A stretch of DNA of 64,000 nucleotides from Cocos nucifera (GCA_006176705.1 QRFJ01000382.1:372001-436000), one strand, 5' to 3'. Counted from the first letter of the stretch, positions 46,261-58,215 are shown. A program made the numbers and translations. The notes: generated by a model not told the origin, from the sequence alone.

Positions 46261-47425
46261 ACTAGTGCAACCCTAACATGTGGTTCAAAAATTTTTTATT
46301 ATTTTATTATATTAAAAATTAATTTTTTTAATTATTTTATTTGTTAATTTAATTTAATTTTATTATTATTTTTAATAATTTTTTAGTTAGTTTAATTTAA
46401 TTTTTATTTTATTTTATTTTATTTTATTTTTAGAGGAGAAAGAAGAAGAAAGAAAGAAGAGTTCTAAAGAAGAAGTCCTAAGAAATCCTTAAACTAAGAA
46501 GAGAGGAAAGAATTAAGTTTAATTAGGTTTGACGTTCGTTAGCAATCAAGTTGGTCAATCAATCCTAACTAAGAGTTATCCTAGATCTAGCAGCTCCTAA
46601 CTATCAAGGTCACCTTCAAGCCCTCCAAGTATAGGATCAGCCAATCAACTGGCTAGATAAGTGTAAGATCGGTGGGAGTCCCCCCATTGCTTGCCTTAGA
46701 CACCAATTATGCTTGGTCAGATAAGCTAATGGAACCAATTAGAAACCACCTTTCTTCGGGCCCAGTCGTTCCTGAATCATTTTTCTAGACACCAGTCAAA
46801 TTGACTAACCCTCATCTGGTTCAACTCTTAGGGTTCCTTATCCTAATGAGCTCGAGCTCCTAGGGCTGATGTCTAATTGATTTTAAAATTAAAGAGTTAG
46901 GTCAATGTAGGATGCTAGTTGGTTATTTATGGGCCAAGGAAGGGTGATCAAATCCCCATCTTATCTTGATTAATTGGATTATGCCCTTAAGTTGATTTAA
47001 AGATGCATTTGCGCAATCACTTTCAACAAGGGATTCTATGCAACTAAAATACATGCATGAAATTGATTAAACATAAGAGCTTACCTTATCTCTAGTGATC
47101 AACCAAATAAAATAAAATAAAAATAAAACTATTATGATGCATGCTCTAAATAGTTAGAATTTTTAATCTTATCATGAGATTTTTAATTAGATTTAAGTGG
47201 ATATTTTTTAACTTAATTTAAAAATAAAATAAATAATAAAAAGAAAAGAGGATTAGGGTTAGGATTGATCTTACCAAGATTAAATGCTTTCTTCCTTTTC
47301 CCTTTTTTTTCTCTTTTTTTTTGTAAAATAAATAAATAAAAAGTTAGCAGGCAATATTTAAGAAAAATATTTATAATTAATTTATAAAAAAATTAAAGAA
47401 ATAAAAAAAAATAGTATCTATTTCT
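46261..47425 (-). other. Level-5 leader
   Basis: A noncoding leader between the PBS and gag. It includes a (TTTTA)n microsatellite at 46401-46432, a purine-rich block at 46433-46500 and poly-pyrimidine near 47285-47320. A segment at 46600-46760 resembles copia leaders of this window (a GGCTAGATAAGTGTAAGATCGGTGGGAG-like phrase), which may be chance or an exchanged segment. Confidence 0.5.
46401..46432. repeat. (TTTTA)n microsatellite
   Basis: About six units of TTTTA, in the leader of the level-5 element. Confidence 0.85.
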
Positions 47426-47443
47426 TCCCCAGCAATGGTGTCA
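47426..47443 (-). promoter_or_regulatory. PBS of level-5 gypsy element
   Basis: The minus strand reads TGACACCATTGCTGGGGA. The common Athila-type PBS is TGGCGCCGTTGCCGGGGA, so the differences are G-to-A or C-to-T changes, mostly at CpG. It lies a few bases (AGTTTT) after the LTR end TATCA. Confidence 0.75.
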
Positions 47444-47449
47444 AAAACT

Positions 47450-49016
47450 TGATAGAAACGTGATGTTGTCATTAAGATTCCATGTTTATCAGCTTAATTT
47501 GACTTCTTAAAATAATTCAAAATATGTAGATAGCAGTGAGTCAGGTTGAATTCATAGGGAAGATAGTGTTTTAGATTTAAAATCTTTGATTTTTGAAAAG
47601 AAAAAGAAAAGAATTTGGATTTTGGAATCAATAGTGAAGTCGGAAACAAGAACTAAAAGGTGCAGAAATTTAAATTTGGTACTAAGATCAACTAGTTAGA
47701 CCTTAGCATCTACTTGAAATAAAATAAAAAGTAATAATTAAAATATAAAAATTAAATTACAATAAAAATAAAGAGCATAAAATTAAAGAACATAAAAATA
47801 AATATTGTATTAAAAAGTTCATAATTTAAATACATAAAAAAAATAAAAATAATAAAAATAAAATAGGTTGATCTCTGATCTTGGATCGACATTGGTAGAA
47901 AGATGGTGTAGAAGTCTAGCTCTTCTTCTCAACACTCGTTGCCTTGAAGCAGCCATTAACCCAAAGCCCACCCTGTACCAAAGCTTTCCTCTAATAAGAT
48001 CTCTTGATTTCTAGAGCCCTGGGGTCCTTTTTATAGAGCTAGAAGGGCTGGAGAGTTTTCTTCTAGGTAATATGGGACTGAGGAGCTCTTTGATCATCAA
48101 AATATGAAGAAATTTGAGTGAAAATTGGATTAGAAAGGGTCTTGGATGAATTCTACTGCTCTAGATGAAATTTGGCCGTTAATAAAAATCCAATGGATAA
48201 AAAATCATCAAAATCGAATACGTATCGACTCAGATCAGGTTGGATTAAATTTTGACCATTGATCATGCTAGTTAGAAGAAAATCTAGCCGTTGGATTGAG
48301 TTCTAGATATTTTAATCAAGTCAGGAGCTTCTTGGACCATTGGATCTTCATCGGTTGATTTTTTGGTCATTGGATTGTGCCAAATTGCTGATGGAATTCA
48401 AATCAAATCCGAAAATAACCACCATCATCCGATCTTGACTGCAATCAATCGGATCTATCCGATCGCATCTTTACTATTGCCATGGACCACATGGATCGAC
48501 TGCACCATACACCGCAATCAATCAACGCCTCCTATCGTCGAGTGAAAAGTCCAAAATGCCCTGTGAGCTATGATAGATTTTCTATGAACCCTTTAAAGGT
48601 CTAGGTCCACCATGTATCACTCCATGATTCATCGATTTCTGCTGAGCTGGCAGTCCATGCCTGGATCATGGACCAGCTGGCTGCTTCTACGGCTGAGTCA
48701 GCTTGGCTTGGCTTGCAGAGCAGGCAGAGCCATTTTCCTTTTTTTATTTAATTTTTTTTTATCTTTAGAAATTCATATCTTCTCCGTTTTAGCTCCGTTT
48801 TACTTCAAACTTATTTCATTATAATCAAAAAAATGAGATCTTTTCATTGATGATAAAATTTTATTTTTAAATTTTTATTATTTTCTAATTAATTTTTAAT
48901 TAATAAAAATATTAATTTTTTAAAAATTATATATAAATTGATCATTAATTCTTAAACATTAATATAAATTAATTGATAAATTAATAATTTTATTGATGAA
49001 TTTATGATACTTATTA
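47450..49016 (-). mobile_element. Level-5 5' LTR
   Basis: 1567 bp, TGATAGAAACGTGATG to GATACTTATTA. It is uninterrupted and supplies the empty site for the level-6 copia near 48075. It is followed by GTCCC. Confidence 0.87.
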
Positions 49017-49021
49017 GTCCC
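49017..49021. repeat. Target-site duplication GTCCC, right copy (level-5)
   Basis: It pairs with GTTCC at 32756-32760. The intact 5' LTR of level 4 reads GTATCCCAGTCC at about 57147, consistent with a target in the repeat block. Confidence 0.75.
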
Positions 49022-50109
49022 AGTCCAGTGGGACTCTTGACCATAGAGTCCTAGGTCATTAGGACTCTTTATCAGAGGTTTCGAACACGAAGGACTCAGA
49101 GTTCCAATTTAGTAGGACTCTTGGTCACAAAGTTTTAGTTTAATAGGATTCTTGATTATAGAGTCTTAGATCATCGAGACTCAATATCAGCCATCAGATC
49201 AGATAGAAACTTCTATTATGTGTGATCCCATAGGTTTGAATCCTAAGCCGATAGCATAGAAATTAATTTTCTATACCAATCGATGTGACCATCTAACAAT
49301 GGTACCCGATATCTGGATAGGTCAAATAATTGCAATGCAACATCGACGAACCTATGGCATATGGTTGTCGTATAATTTATCTCCTTGACCTCGTACTCAA
49401 AGGACAATCTAGGGTTTACTATCAATCCTAAAATTCATCCACAGTGTATTTCAAAACTCAGTATCCATCACATGGACCATCCTGATCAAGAGTTTGCTAA
49501 ATTGAAATACAGTGATGCACTTTCTCTAATACTTGGAGGGATCAATCGCATCTTGACTCACACATCGATAAGCCAAGTACTTGACTGCATCTAGCAACCT
49601 TCCATCATTAAATTAGAAATTCAGATAGTCCGATACCAAAGTACAGTGAGTTGCTTGCAGATCATCGTGATGATCTTAGATCTAAGGGATACTTATACCC
49701 ATATCCTTCGCGAGCAACTCTTGACAGTAGAGAGCTCTGTAGTTGGATCACATTCAGTAAAATGTATCTCTACACTTCACCTGCATGCCATAACAGTATC
49801 TCTATACTTCTTAGTTAAGATGACAACCAACACTTATGGCACATAATGACCTACACTCGATATGTTGTTGTTCTGGGTAATAATGAATCATTTGGTTGCA
49901 AACACGTTTGAGGACTAAAGGACAAATCCTCCTTTGTCGAGTCTAAATATTCCTAAAAACTTCACCATAGAAGAGTTCATTGCAGAAAGATGCACAATGT
50001 GATGAAAAAGTCGTAATAATAATTTTATTTATTAATAATTTAAGTATAATTATATTTAGCTCAACCATCTACAACCTAAATGATTGGCTTTAGGATACAA
50101 TTTCCAATA
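49022..50109 (-). mobile_element. Level-4 copia 3' LTR, part 2
   Basis: It aligns with about 57152-58210 of the 5' LTR and ends TTTCCAATA. It is followed by ACTACCACTTAG, the complement of the PPT. It includes the conserved U3 shared with other Angela-like LTRs. Confidence 0.87.
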
Positions 50110-51544
50110 ACTACCACTTAGACTAAAGCCACTCAAAATAGTATCGAATACCCATCTTCTATTTATGATTATTGAACTCTTTGATTCCTAGAGCTTTAGT
50201 AAAGGGGTCGACCGTGTTCTCATTTCCATCATTCTTTTGAAGCTCGATGTCACCTCTCTCCATAATTTCTCATACAGGGTGGTAGTGATGCAGAATATGT
50301 TTGGTGCACTGATGTGTCTTTGGCTCCTTCACTTGAGCTATGGCTCTAGTGCTGTCATAGTATAGCAGAACCAGACCATCCAAGGAGGGTGCCACTCCCA
50401 GCTCACCAATGAACTTTCACAGCCACGTAGCTTTCTTTGCAGCATCAGATGCTGTGATAAACTCCATCTCACACATAGAATCAACTATAGTGTGCTTCTT
50501 GGAACTCTTTCAGAATACCGCTCCATTTAGGATAAAAATAAAATCTGACATACTTTTGCTATCATCATGATCTAACTAAAAATTAGAATCAGTATATTCT
50601 ACAAGTTTCAAGTCAGTATCTTCATAGATGAGCCACTGATCCTTGGTATTTCATAAATACTTCAAGATTATCTTCACAACCTTCCAGTGATTCTCATCTG
50701 GGATAGACTGGTATCTGCTCACTATCCTTAGTGAGTATGCCACGTCTGATCTTGTACACATCGTGATGTACATAATAGAATCTACTATTGAAGCATATGG
50801 TATTCTACTCATATTTTCTTTCTCTTGAGGAGTTGTCAAACAATCCTTCTTTGAGAGTGAAATTCCATGGCCTATCGGAAGATAGCCCTTCTTGAAATTC
50901 TCCATGCTGAACCTCTTCAGCATGATATCGATGTACGTAGACTGGAACAATCCAAGCAACATTTTGGATCTATCCCCATAGATCCTCATCCCTAGGATGT
51001 AGGAAGCTTCTCTCAAGTCCTTCATGGAGAATTGAGACAACAGCCAAACCTTTATTCCCTGTAATGCAGAGATATCATTTTTGATTAAGAGAATGTCATC
51101 AATATACAATACAAGGAATATGACAATAGAACCATTGACCCATTTATACACGTAGGGTTCTTCTCCATTCTTAACATAGCCATATGTTTTGATTACTTTA
51201 TCAAACCACATGTTCCAACTTCGTGATGTCTGCTTCAAACCATAGATGGATCTTTGAAGCCTACATACCTTAGACTCGTCTATGGATGTGAAACCCTCAG
51301 GATGTATCATATACACCTCTTCATACAGCTCTCCATTTAGAAAGGCTGTTTTCACATCCATTTGTCAGATCTTATAGTCTAGGTATGCCACTATCGCAAG
51401 CATGATTCGAATAGATTTGAGCATTTCCACTGAGGAAAACATCTCGTCATAGTCAATACCATAATGCTGACGATATCCCTTGGCAATCAGATGGGCTTTA
51501 TAGGTCTTCACCTTCCCATTTGCACCCCATTTTCTTTTGAAAAT
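50110..51544 (-). pseudogene. Level-4 copia RT and RNase H
   Basis: One open minus-strand stretch of 236 codons (51361-50651) begins MDVKTAFLNGELYEEVYM and contains SIYGLKQTSRSWNMWF and FLVLYIDDILLIKND. The active site is YIDD rather than YVDD. ILGMRIYGDRSKMLLGL and MCTRSDVAYSLRIVSRYQS follow. RNase H (50650-50115) is decayed, with remnants of the E-F-I-T-A-S-D-A-A-K-K-A stretch near 50450. The N-terminal RT part (51544-51362) has broken frames with KTYKAHLIAKGYRQH-like sequence. Confidence 0.88.
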
Positions 51545-52859
51545 CTACTTATACCTAATGGATTTTACCCGTTCAGGTGGATCAACTAGTGTCCATACAC
51601 TGTTGACCTTCATGTACTCCATTTCGTATTCCATGGCTTTCAACCACATATCAGAGTTGGATCTCTGCATGGCATCCATGTAGGTGATTAGATCCTCGTT
51701 GTTCTTAACGAGTTTGATAGGATCACCATTTTGGACCAAGAAATCATAGTATCTATCTGGTTGACATGGTACTCTACCAGATCTTCTTGGTACCATGTCA
51801 ATAGGCTCTAAATTTGATCTTATCAAATCTAGTCCTGCAGGTTTACTAGAATGTGTCGGTTCTTCCACCTATCGAACTTTATTAAGTTCAACATTAGAGG
51901 TAGTTGTTCCTTCACTAAGAAACTTCTTTTCCAAAAAAATTGCTCTATTGCTGACGAATACCTTTTGTTCTTCAGCAAGGTAGAAGTAATAACCCCTAGT
52001 TTTCTTGGGATACCCTATGAACAAGCATTTATCGGACTTAGGTCCAAGCTTTTTTGGCTGCAAATGTTTAACAAAAGCCGGACATCCCCAAATTCGAAAG
52101 TGAGAGAATGTCGGCTTATGCCCAGTCCATATCATATATGGAGTCTTTGCAACAGACTTGCTCAGAACATTATTTAAATAAATAGACAGTTGCTAGTACA
52201 TAATCTCAAAATAAAATCGACAAACTTGTAAACCCCATTATAAATCGAACAATGTCCAATAGAATTCGATTCCTCCTTTTAAATATACCATTATGCTATG
52301 GTGTTCCAGGAGGGGTCCATTATGAGAGAATCCCATTCTCTCCTAAATAAGTCAAAAGCTCATTGGAAAGATATTCACCTCCTCGATTAGATCAAAAAAT
52401 TTTAATACTCTTTTCAAGTTGTTTTTCTACTTCATTTCAATATTGTTTGAACATTTCAGATGAATCAGATTTATTCTTCATAAGATAGACATAGTCATAC
52501 CTAGATAGGTCATCAGTAAACGTAATAAAGTAGTAAAACCTACCTCTAGCACATGTGTTCATAGGTCCACATACATCAATGTGTACTAGACCTAGAAGCT
52601 CAGTGGCCCGCTCATTCTTTCCAGTAAAAGGTGATTTGGTCATCTTACTAAGAAGATAGGACTCACAGGTATTCAATGATTTACAATCATCAATGTCAAG
52701 GATACGCTCCTTAACTAACCTGTTAATCCTATTCTTATTTATATGATCGAGCATACAGTGCCAAAGATAAGCATTAGTGATATTATCTAGTTTTGATTGT
52801 TTATTCGACATGTACATTGCACTAATATGCTATGATAAAATATAAATATTATTTCTTAA
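51545..52859 (-). pseudogene. Level-4 copia integrase and GAG-pre-integrase
   Basis: On the minus strand YLWHCMLDHINKNRINRLV (about 52770) is the pre-integrase zinc-binding part. ELLGLVHIDVCGPMNT (about 52600) holds the first catalytic Asp. The central catalytic block (52437-52135) is frameshifted. The C-terminal part (52135-51869) reads TFSHFRIWGCPAFVKHLQP and KCLFIGYPKKTRGYYFY, and the linker to RT (51868-51545) has PRRSGRVPCQPDRYYDFL. It would join the cDNA to the target. It is inactive as preserved. Confidence 0.85.
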
Positions 52860-53221
52860 TTATCCTTGCATTATTGTGACATCGTTCATAATGATATCGC
52901 AATAATGTCCCTTTATTGATAAACTATAACCATCTTGGGCCAAAAGTCTAATGGATATTATATTCATCATAAAAGATGGACAATAGTGATAGTCACTTAA
53001 AATGACACTATTATTTTTGCAAAATAGTTTAAGAGTTTTCAATGCTAGGACTGAAACTTGACTTCCATCCCCAACATTAAGAAATCTATCATCATTCTCA
53101 AATTTTCTACCAATTTGAAGTTCATGCAATGAATTGCATATATGAATCGGACTCCCGATATCTAATACCCAGGTAGATGTATCATATATGAATAAATTGT
53201 AAGGTGTTATCATATAACAGC
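52860..53221 (-). pseudogene. Level-4 copia protease
   Basis: The minus strand at 53175-53130 reads STWVLDIGSPIHICNSL. The usual active site is D-T/S-G, and here it is DIG, so the catalytic Asp is kept but the next residue is changed. It continues LNVGDGSQVSVLALKTLKL and YHYCPSFMMNIISIRLLAQD. It is an aspartic protease for polyprotein cleavage, open over 117 codons. Confidence 0.85.
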
Positions 53222-53387
53222 CTTGACCAGTAACTACTTACTGATTTCTTCTATTCAGCCTATTTGGATTTAAAGGACAATTCCTCTTTGGGTCTGCCTT
53301 ATTAGGGTCAACACCAAACTCCTTATTCTTAGGTCCTAAACACTTGCCACTGTCCAACAGTGAACGGAGCAGACTAACTCTAGCCAT
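53222..53387 (-). pseudogene. Level-4 copia gag scar (N-terminus fused to zinc-knuckle end)
   Basis: ATG at 53387 opens MARVSLLRSLLDSGKCLGP, a typical copia gag start (compare MATFLLLRSLLDNDKLVGP at 28663). Within about 30 codons the sequence passes to KRNCPLNPNR, the end of a gag zinc knuckle, and then to the protease. Almost the whole gag body is missing. A single-event internal deletion is the simplest reading. Confidence 0.75.
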
Positions 53388-55148
53388 TTTAATTATCTAA
53401 AAAAAAATATGAAATCTTATTAATACTTGAATTAATTAATCCTAAAGACTTGGACTTTAGTCTAAAGGTTCTTTCACTATTTTTAATGAATTGGTAGCCT
53501 CTACCTCTAATTCGAGAAATTACACTAACTCCTTAGCGAGTACTGGAACCCACATAGACTACAAATGGGCCTGAGGAAAGCTCTGGCTAACCCGTGTGCA
53601 TCTACAGGTAGGTTCAAAACCAATTATTTCTTCAAACAATTCTCAGTAATTAGGTTTTGCCCCAAAAGCCAAATCAGTAGGCTTTGGCCTCCACTGAAAT
53701 GGTCTGATTAGGTCAACCATTAACATGATTGACTTCGGTACATCAAACTAATGATAATCAAGACCGTGGAAAGCTCTGGCAAACCTAATCATCATTAAGA
53801 CAATGTGACCTAATCATCATATGATGTACAGTAATTTCAATATCCAAATAAACACCAAGTGTAAGGCACATCAAATGTTCACCCAGAAAATTGGATTTAT
53901 TACTATTCACCTTAATGGGAGGCTATAACTTAGTTATCCCTATAACTTAGTCATTTTAAGGACCTAATAATTTAGAGGATTTAGATTACATTTGATTTTA
54001 GATAGAAAGGACACGGACCAATTTCTCTCACTGACTTCACCAAGTCAAACCCTCCCACTGACTTCAACAAGTCAATAGGTCAGGGCTAGAATCAATTTAA
54101 GTCCATAGGCACCTAATACAGTCTTACTGATTGAAATCAGTCAAACTAATTTCTAATTACACGGGCCAGTCCAAATCACTAAGTGATCTAATCAAATCCC
54201 AATCGACCATGTCAGTCAGGTAAGTGAGATCAGTGGAAGGGATATGCCATTAACTTGTCAAAGATCGAATCAGTGCGAGTAGCTCCCAATTAAAAATCAC
54301 TTATCTAGACTGCCAAACTTATCTTAAATACCAACTGATTAATTAGATTTAATCTGATCAACCTAGTAATTTCGGACTTAACCACATAGCTATGAATCAA
54401 GTCCATCTTAGTCTAGTTAAAGACATGTACTTGTCCAACTACAACTATTGGAGTTGATTCTATAGTGTCTTTGATCTAATCTAATTCAACACTTGACTAG
54501 ATTTGATCAATTTATTCTAGATTAATCCATTCTTTAACTAACCTTGATCTAACCCAATTAATGGACCTAATTCATCTAACCCTTAACCCCATAGTCTTAT
54601 GATTTTGTCTTAGGATCTTAATTCATAATTCTAGACCCTATGAAAAATACTTAATTCTTTTAATTAAGCTTTTGAGCTGATGGGTCAGGGTTCGGCATTT
54701 CAAAAAATATTTTCAAATTTTGAAAGGTTTTCATTTTCTATTTTCCAAATGGGTCGACTCATTTCAGAATTGGGTTGGCTCATTTCTCAAACAACAACCT
54801 ATTGCTAGTTTTAAATATAAAACAAAACATAATGAAAATTAAACTACGAATCAACCTTTTAGATTTAATCTAAAATACATTCATATTTATTTTTTTAATT
54901 AAAATAATTTCAATCATTAAAAGTCTTTCACTATTCATCTTAATGAATGAATTCACGGTGGCACCCTTACCACCATAAGGGATCCCCACTGAATCAGAGG
55001 AGATGGCCTTTAAACCATACTTATTCCTTATGATCGAATGGCTTGGTAGCTTATTCATTCTTGATTACTAAGTTATCTAAATTAAGCATATCAAATATAC
55101 TAACATTTAATTTCTAATTACATATTAGACATGTCAAGCAACCTGGTT
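53388..55148 (-). other. Level-4 copia leader
   Basis: A noncoding leader of about 1.76 kb, collinear with the other Angela-type leaders. Near 54958-54980 a CCCTTA...TAAGGG inverted repeat (six-base loop) lies beside the block shared with the level-6 leader. Confidence 0.7.
54950..55050 (-). other. Conserved leader block (level-4 copy)
   Basis: + strand GGTGGCACCCTTACCACC, ATAAGGG, then GGCCTTTAAACC and TTCCTTATGATCGAATGGC. It matches 39045-39140 in order and spacing although the flanks differ more. Confidence 0.55.
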
Positions 55149-55160
55149 GCTCTGATACCA
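55149..55160 (-). promoter_or_regulatory. PBS of level-4 copia
   Basis: GCTCTGATACCA is the exact complement of TGGTATCAGAGC, the initiator tRNA-Met PBS of plant copia elements. It lies one base inside the 5' LTR. Confidence 0.92.
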
Positions 55161-56174
55161 TTGAAGAAAATTGAGCTGAATTTTTAGCATGAATTTTTGA
55201 AACTTTTTTGAATAAAATAGCAGAAAAAAAATATTAATCAAATATTAATCTACTACATGCATTGATCTAATTAATTTAAATCCTACTCAGCATCTAGACA
55301 TGCTAATATATAATTTAAAATTTAAATGTGATCGAACAGCAAATAGAATCTGCTAATCGATACAAGTTTTGAACTCGATACCTGTAAGTGAATAGTTGAT
55401 CATCATAATCTAAATCTACCAAATAATACTCTACTATCACACCATAGTCATACATGTATCTGACCTCTGTGGTTGGTCCACACGGAGCTCCAATCCCGAT
55501 TAGCCCCATTGGAGTGCTAGCTCCTCACCGGGACCTTCAATGGCTGATCATAATCGATCCAATTGATCATCTTCTTTCTGATCTCTTAGATACTCTAAAA
55601 AATCAAAACATATGCTTCAAAGGATAATGAAGTGGTGTTTCAAATTTGGTGGCGATCCAATGCTCATAGCACTCAATCTCTCCACCCGAACCTAGATTTC
55701 CAAGTCTTGGATTTCACTCGGCCCAAAAATCCTGACGCACTGAAAACCCTCTCACACCCTCTCTATGTGGAGTTTTTCCATGAAATAAGTTTTCATGAAA
55801 TGAAGACTTTCAAATATAAAAACCCTAGTTAGACTATAGCTAAAATTTAAGTATCCTTAGATACAAAAATCAAAAGAGAATAGAGGCATGAAGGAAAAAT
55901 AAAGTGCTATAGGACTCTACTCACCTTCACTCCAGGATTCTTTTTCACCCAAAACCAATGCCCAATTGCTTTAATTTTACCACAAAATGATAACCCCTTC
56001 AGCTTCAAGCACAAAAATTTTCATAATTTATTCATAAAAAATAAGTAGAAATTCCATATGGAGTGGATAGGTTAAGATTGGTTGAACTAGTTTCAACCAA
56101 CTGCCAGTATTTGAATTCAAATGGGGTCTTATCCTTTTCCAACGCCTCATCCAAGAGGGTAACGAGCAAGACTC

Positions 56175-56506
56175 TCCTTCTTCTCACCCTTAATCTGAAA
56201 TCGACAAAAAAAATGTGCGACAAAAGATAGGTAGGCATGGAGAATAGATACGGAAGAGATTAGGTTTTTCAAATTTGAAACCAACCAAGTTGAATTCAAA
56301 ATTCAACTTAGTTTGAACTGGTCCAACCCTTGGACCCAGTTCCTTCTGCTCACTCTCAATCTGAAATTGATCAAAAAAATGTGCAACAAAAGATAGGTAG
56401 GCATGTAGAATAGATAAGGAAGAGATTAGGTTTTTTAAATTTCAAACCAACCAAGTTAAATTCGAAATTCAACTTAGTTTGAACTGGTCCAACCCTTGGA
56501 CCAGGT
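56175..56506. repeat. 166-bp tandem duplication in level-4 5' LTR
   Basis: Unit 1 (56175-56340) and unit 2 (from 56341) both run from TCCTTCT(T/G)CTCAC through ATGTGCGACAAAAGATAGG to GGTCCAACCCTTGGACC. The 3' LTR has a single unit (about 31950-32115). Confidence 0.88.
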
Positions 56507-56939
56507 CAAAGGAAGAAGAGAGGAAGGGTGCACATTCATTTCCGCATGAGAAATCTCATGCAAAAATCAATGGAGGGCGTGGGTCAAGGTGGAAAAATCA
56601 AATATGGTGGGCTCTAGGAAGAATTTAAATTCAAATCTCATTTGACTCGGTCCTAATTGGTTTCAACTAAACTAATTAATTTAAACCAATTAGACTAGGT
56701 TTAACCCAACCAAATTAGTCTTAATTCAAATTAATAAAATTTTAATCAAATTAAAAATTAATTAGGTCTACGTCCTGATCAAATTAGGATCGAATCTTTC
56801 TTAGCGATTAGGTCATCTCATGACCTGATCGAGTCAAACCCAATCGAATCAAAGTCAATTGGACTTGATCAAATTCTCATCGCTCAATCAAATTAAGTTA
56901 ATCAATAATCAAATTGCTAATTAATCCTCCAAAAATATT

Positions 56940-57290
56940 AGAGTCCCAATCGGATGGGTTATCGAGCATCAAAGTCCCATCAACATGAAACTTCTGAATA
57001 GTCCCAATCTAGTAGGACTCTTGAACCCAGTGTCCCAAACAAATCGAACTCACTATCATAAAGTCCTAGACTAGTGGGACTCTTGATCAGAGAGTACCAA
57101 ATGAGTAGGACTCAGAGTTTCAGTCCACTAAGACTCTTGGTCACAGTATCCCAGTCCAGTGGAACTCTTGATCATAGAGTCCTAGGTCATCAGAACTCTC
57201 GATCAGAGAGTCCCGAACACGAAGGACTCAGAGTGCCAGTCCAGTCGGACTCTTGATCACAGAGTCTTAGATCGTCAAAACTCAATATCA
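56940..57290. repeat. GAGTCC/GGACTC repeat block in level-4 LTR
   Basis: About ten degenerate units of roughly 26-31 bases, each holding GAGTCC or AGTCCC and GGACTC, for example GAGTCCTAGACTAGTGGGAC. The two half-sites are reverse complements, so each unit is a loose dyad. Equivalent blocks lie at 32540-32760 and 49017-49190. Confidence 0.75.
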
Positions 57291-58215
57291 TTCATTAGAT
57301 AAGGTAGAAACTCCTATTGTGTGTGATCTCATAGGTTCGAATTCTAAGTCGGTAGCATACAAACTAATTTTCTGTAGCAATCGACGTGACCATCTAGCAA
57401 TGGTACCCGATGTTCAAATAGGTCAAATAATTGCAATACAATATCGACGAACCTATGGCATATGGTTTTCGTATAATTTATCCCCTTGATCTCGATGCTC
57501 AAAGGATAATCTAGGGTTTACTATCAATCTTAATATTCATCCATAGTATATTTCAAAACTCAATGTCCATCACATGGACCACCTCGGTTGAGAATTTGTT
57601 AAAATAAATACAGTGATGCACTTGCTCCAATACTTGGAGGGGTCTATCCCATCTTGACTCACATACCAACAAGCCAAGTACTTGACTGCGCCCAGTAGCC
57701 TTCCATCACTGAATTAGAAATTCAGATAGTTTGATACCTAAGTGCAGTGAGTTGCTTGCAGGTCACCGTGGTGATCTTAGGTCTAAGGGATACTTAAACC
57801 CATATCCTTCGCTAGCAACTCTTGATAGTAAAGAGCTCTATAGTTGGATCACGTTCAGTGAAATGTACCCCTATACTTCACCTGCATGCCATAATAGTAT
57901 CTCCATACTTCTTGGTTAAGAGGACAACCAATACTTATGGCACACAATGATCTATATTTGATACGTTGTCATCATGGATAATAATGAATCATTTGGTCAT
58001 GAATACGTTTGAGGACTAAATGACAAATCCTTCTTTGTCGAGTCTAAATAGTCCTAAGAACTTCATCATAGAAGAGTTCATTACAGAAAGATGCACAAAG
58101 TGATGAAAAAGCCATAATAATAATTTTATTTATTAATAATTTAAGTATAATTATATTTAGCTCAACCATCTACAATCTAGATGATTGGCTTTAGGATACA
58201 ATTTTCAACACCCCC

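Larger units (their letters stand above)
32761..49016 (-). mobile_element. Level-5 Athila-like gypsy element, gag only
   Basis: A minus-strand element with LTRs TGATA...TATCA of about 1.56 kb (5' LTR 47450-49016; 3' LTR 32761-33397 plus 42025-42946). The PBS is close to TGGCGCCGTTGCCGGGGA, a gag pseudogene is at 44151-46260, and the PPT reads TTGGAGGGTG. No RT or integrase motif was found in the 4.5 kb internal region. This is the layout described for terminal-repeat elements that keep only gag (TR-GAG). The TSD is GTCCC. Confidence 0.8.
30933..58210 (-). mobile_element. Level-4 Angela-like copia with deleted gag
   Basis: A minus-strand element. The 5' LTR is 55162-58210 (3049 bp), the PBS 55149-55160, the leader 53388-55148, gag is only a scar, pol is 50110-53221, and the 3' LTR is 30933-32760 plus 49022-50109. 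Net length without its inserts is about 11 kb. The insertion left a CCCCC duplication in the Tat gag. The pol motifs (ILGMRIYGDRSK, CTRSDVAYS) resemble BARE/Angela, and the LTRs share their U3 with the other Angela-like elements here. Confidence 0.87.
55162..58210 (-). mobile_element. Level-4 copia 5' LTR
   Basis: 3049 bp, TGAAGAAAATTGAGC to ATTTTCAACA, followed by CCCCC. It contains a 166-bp tandem duplication (56175-56506) and a dyad-rich repeat block (56940-57290). Confidence 0.9.
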
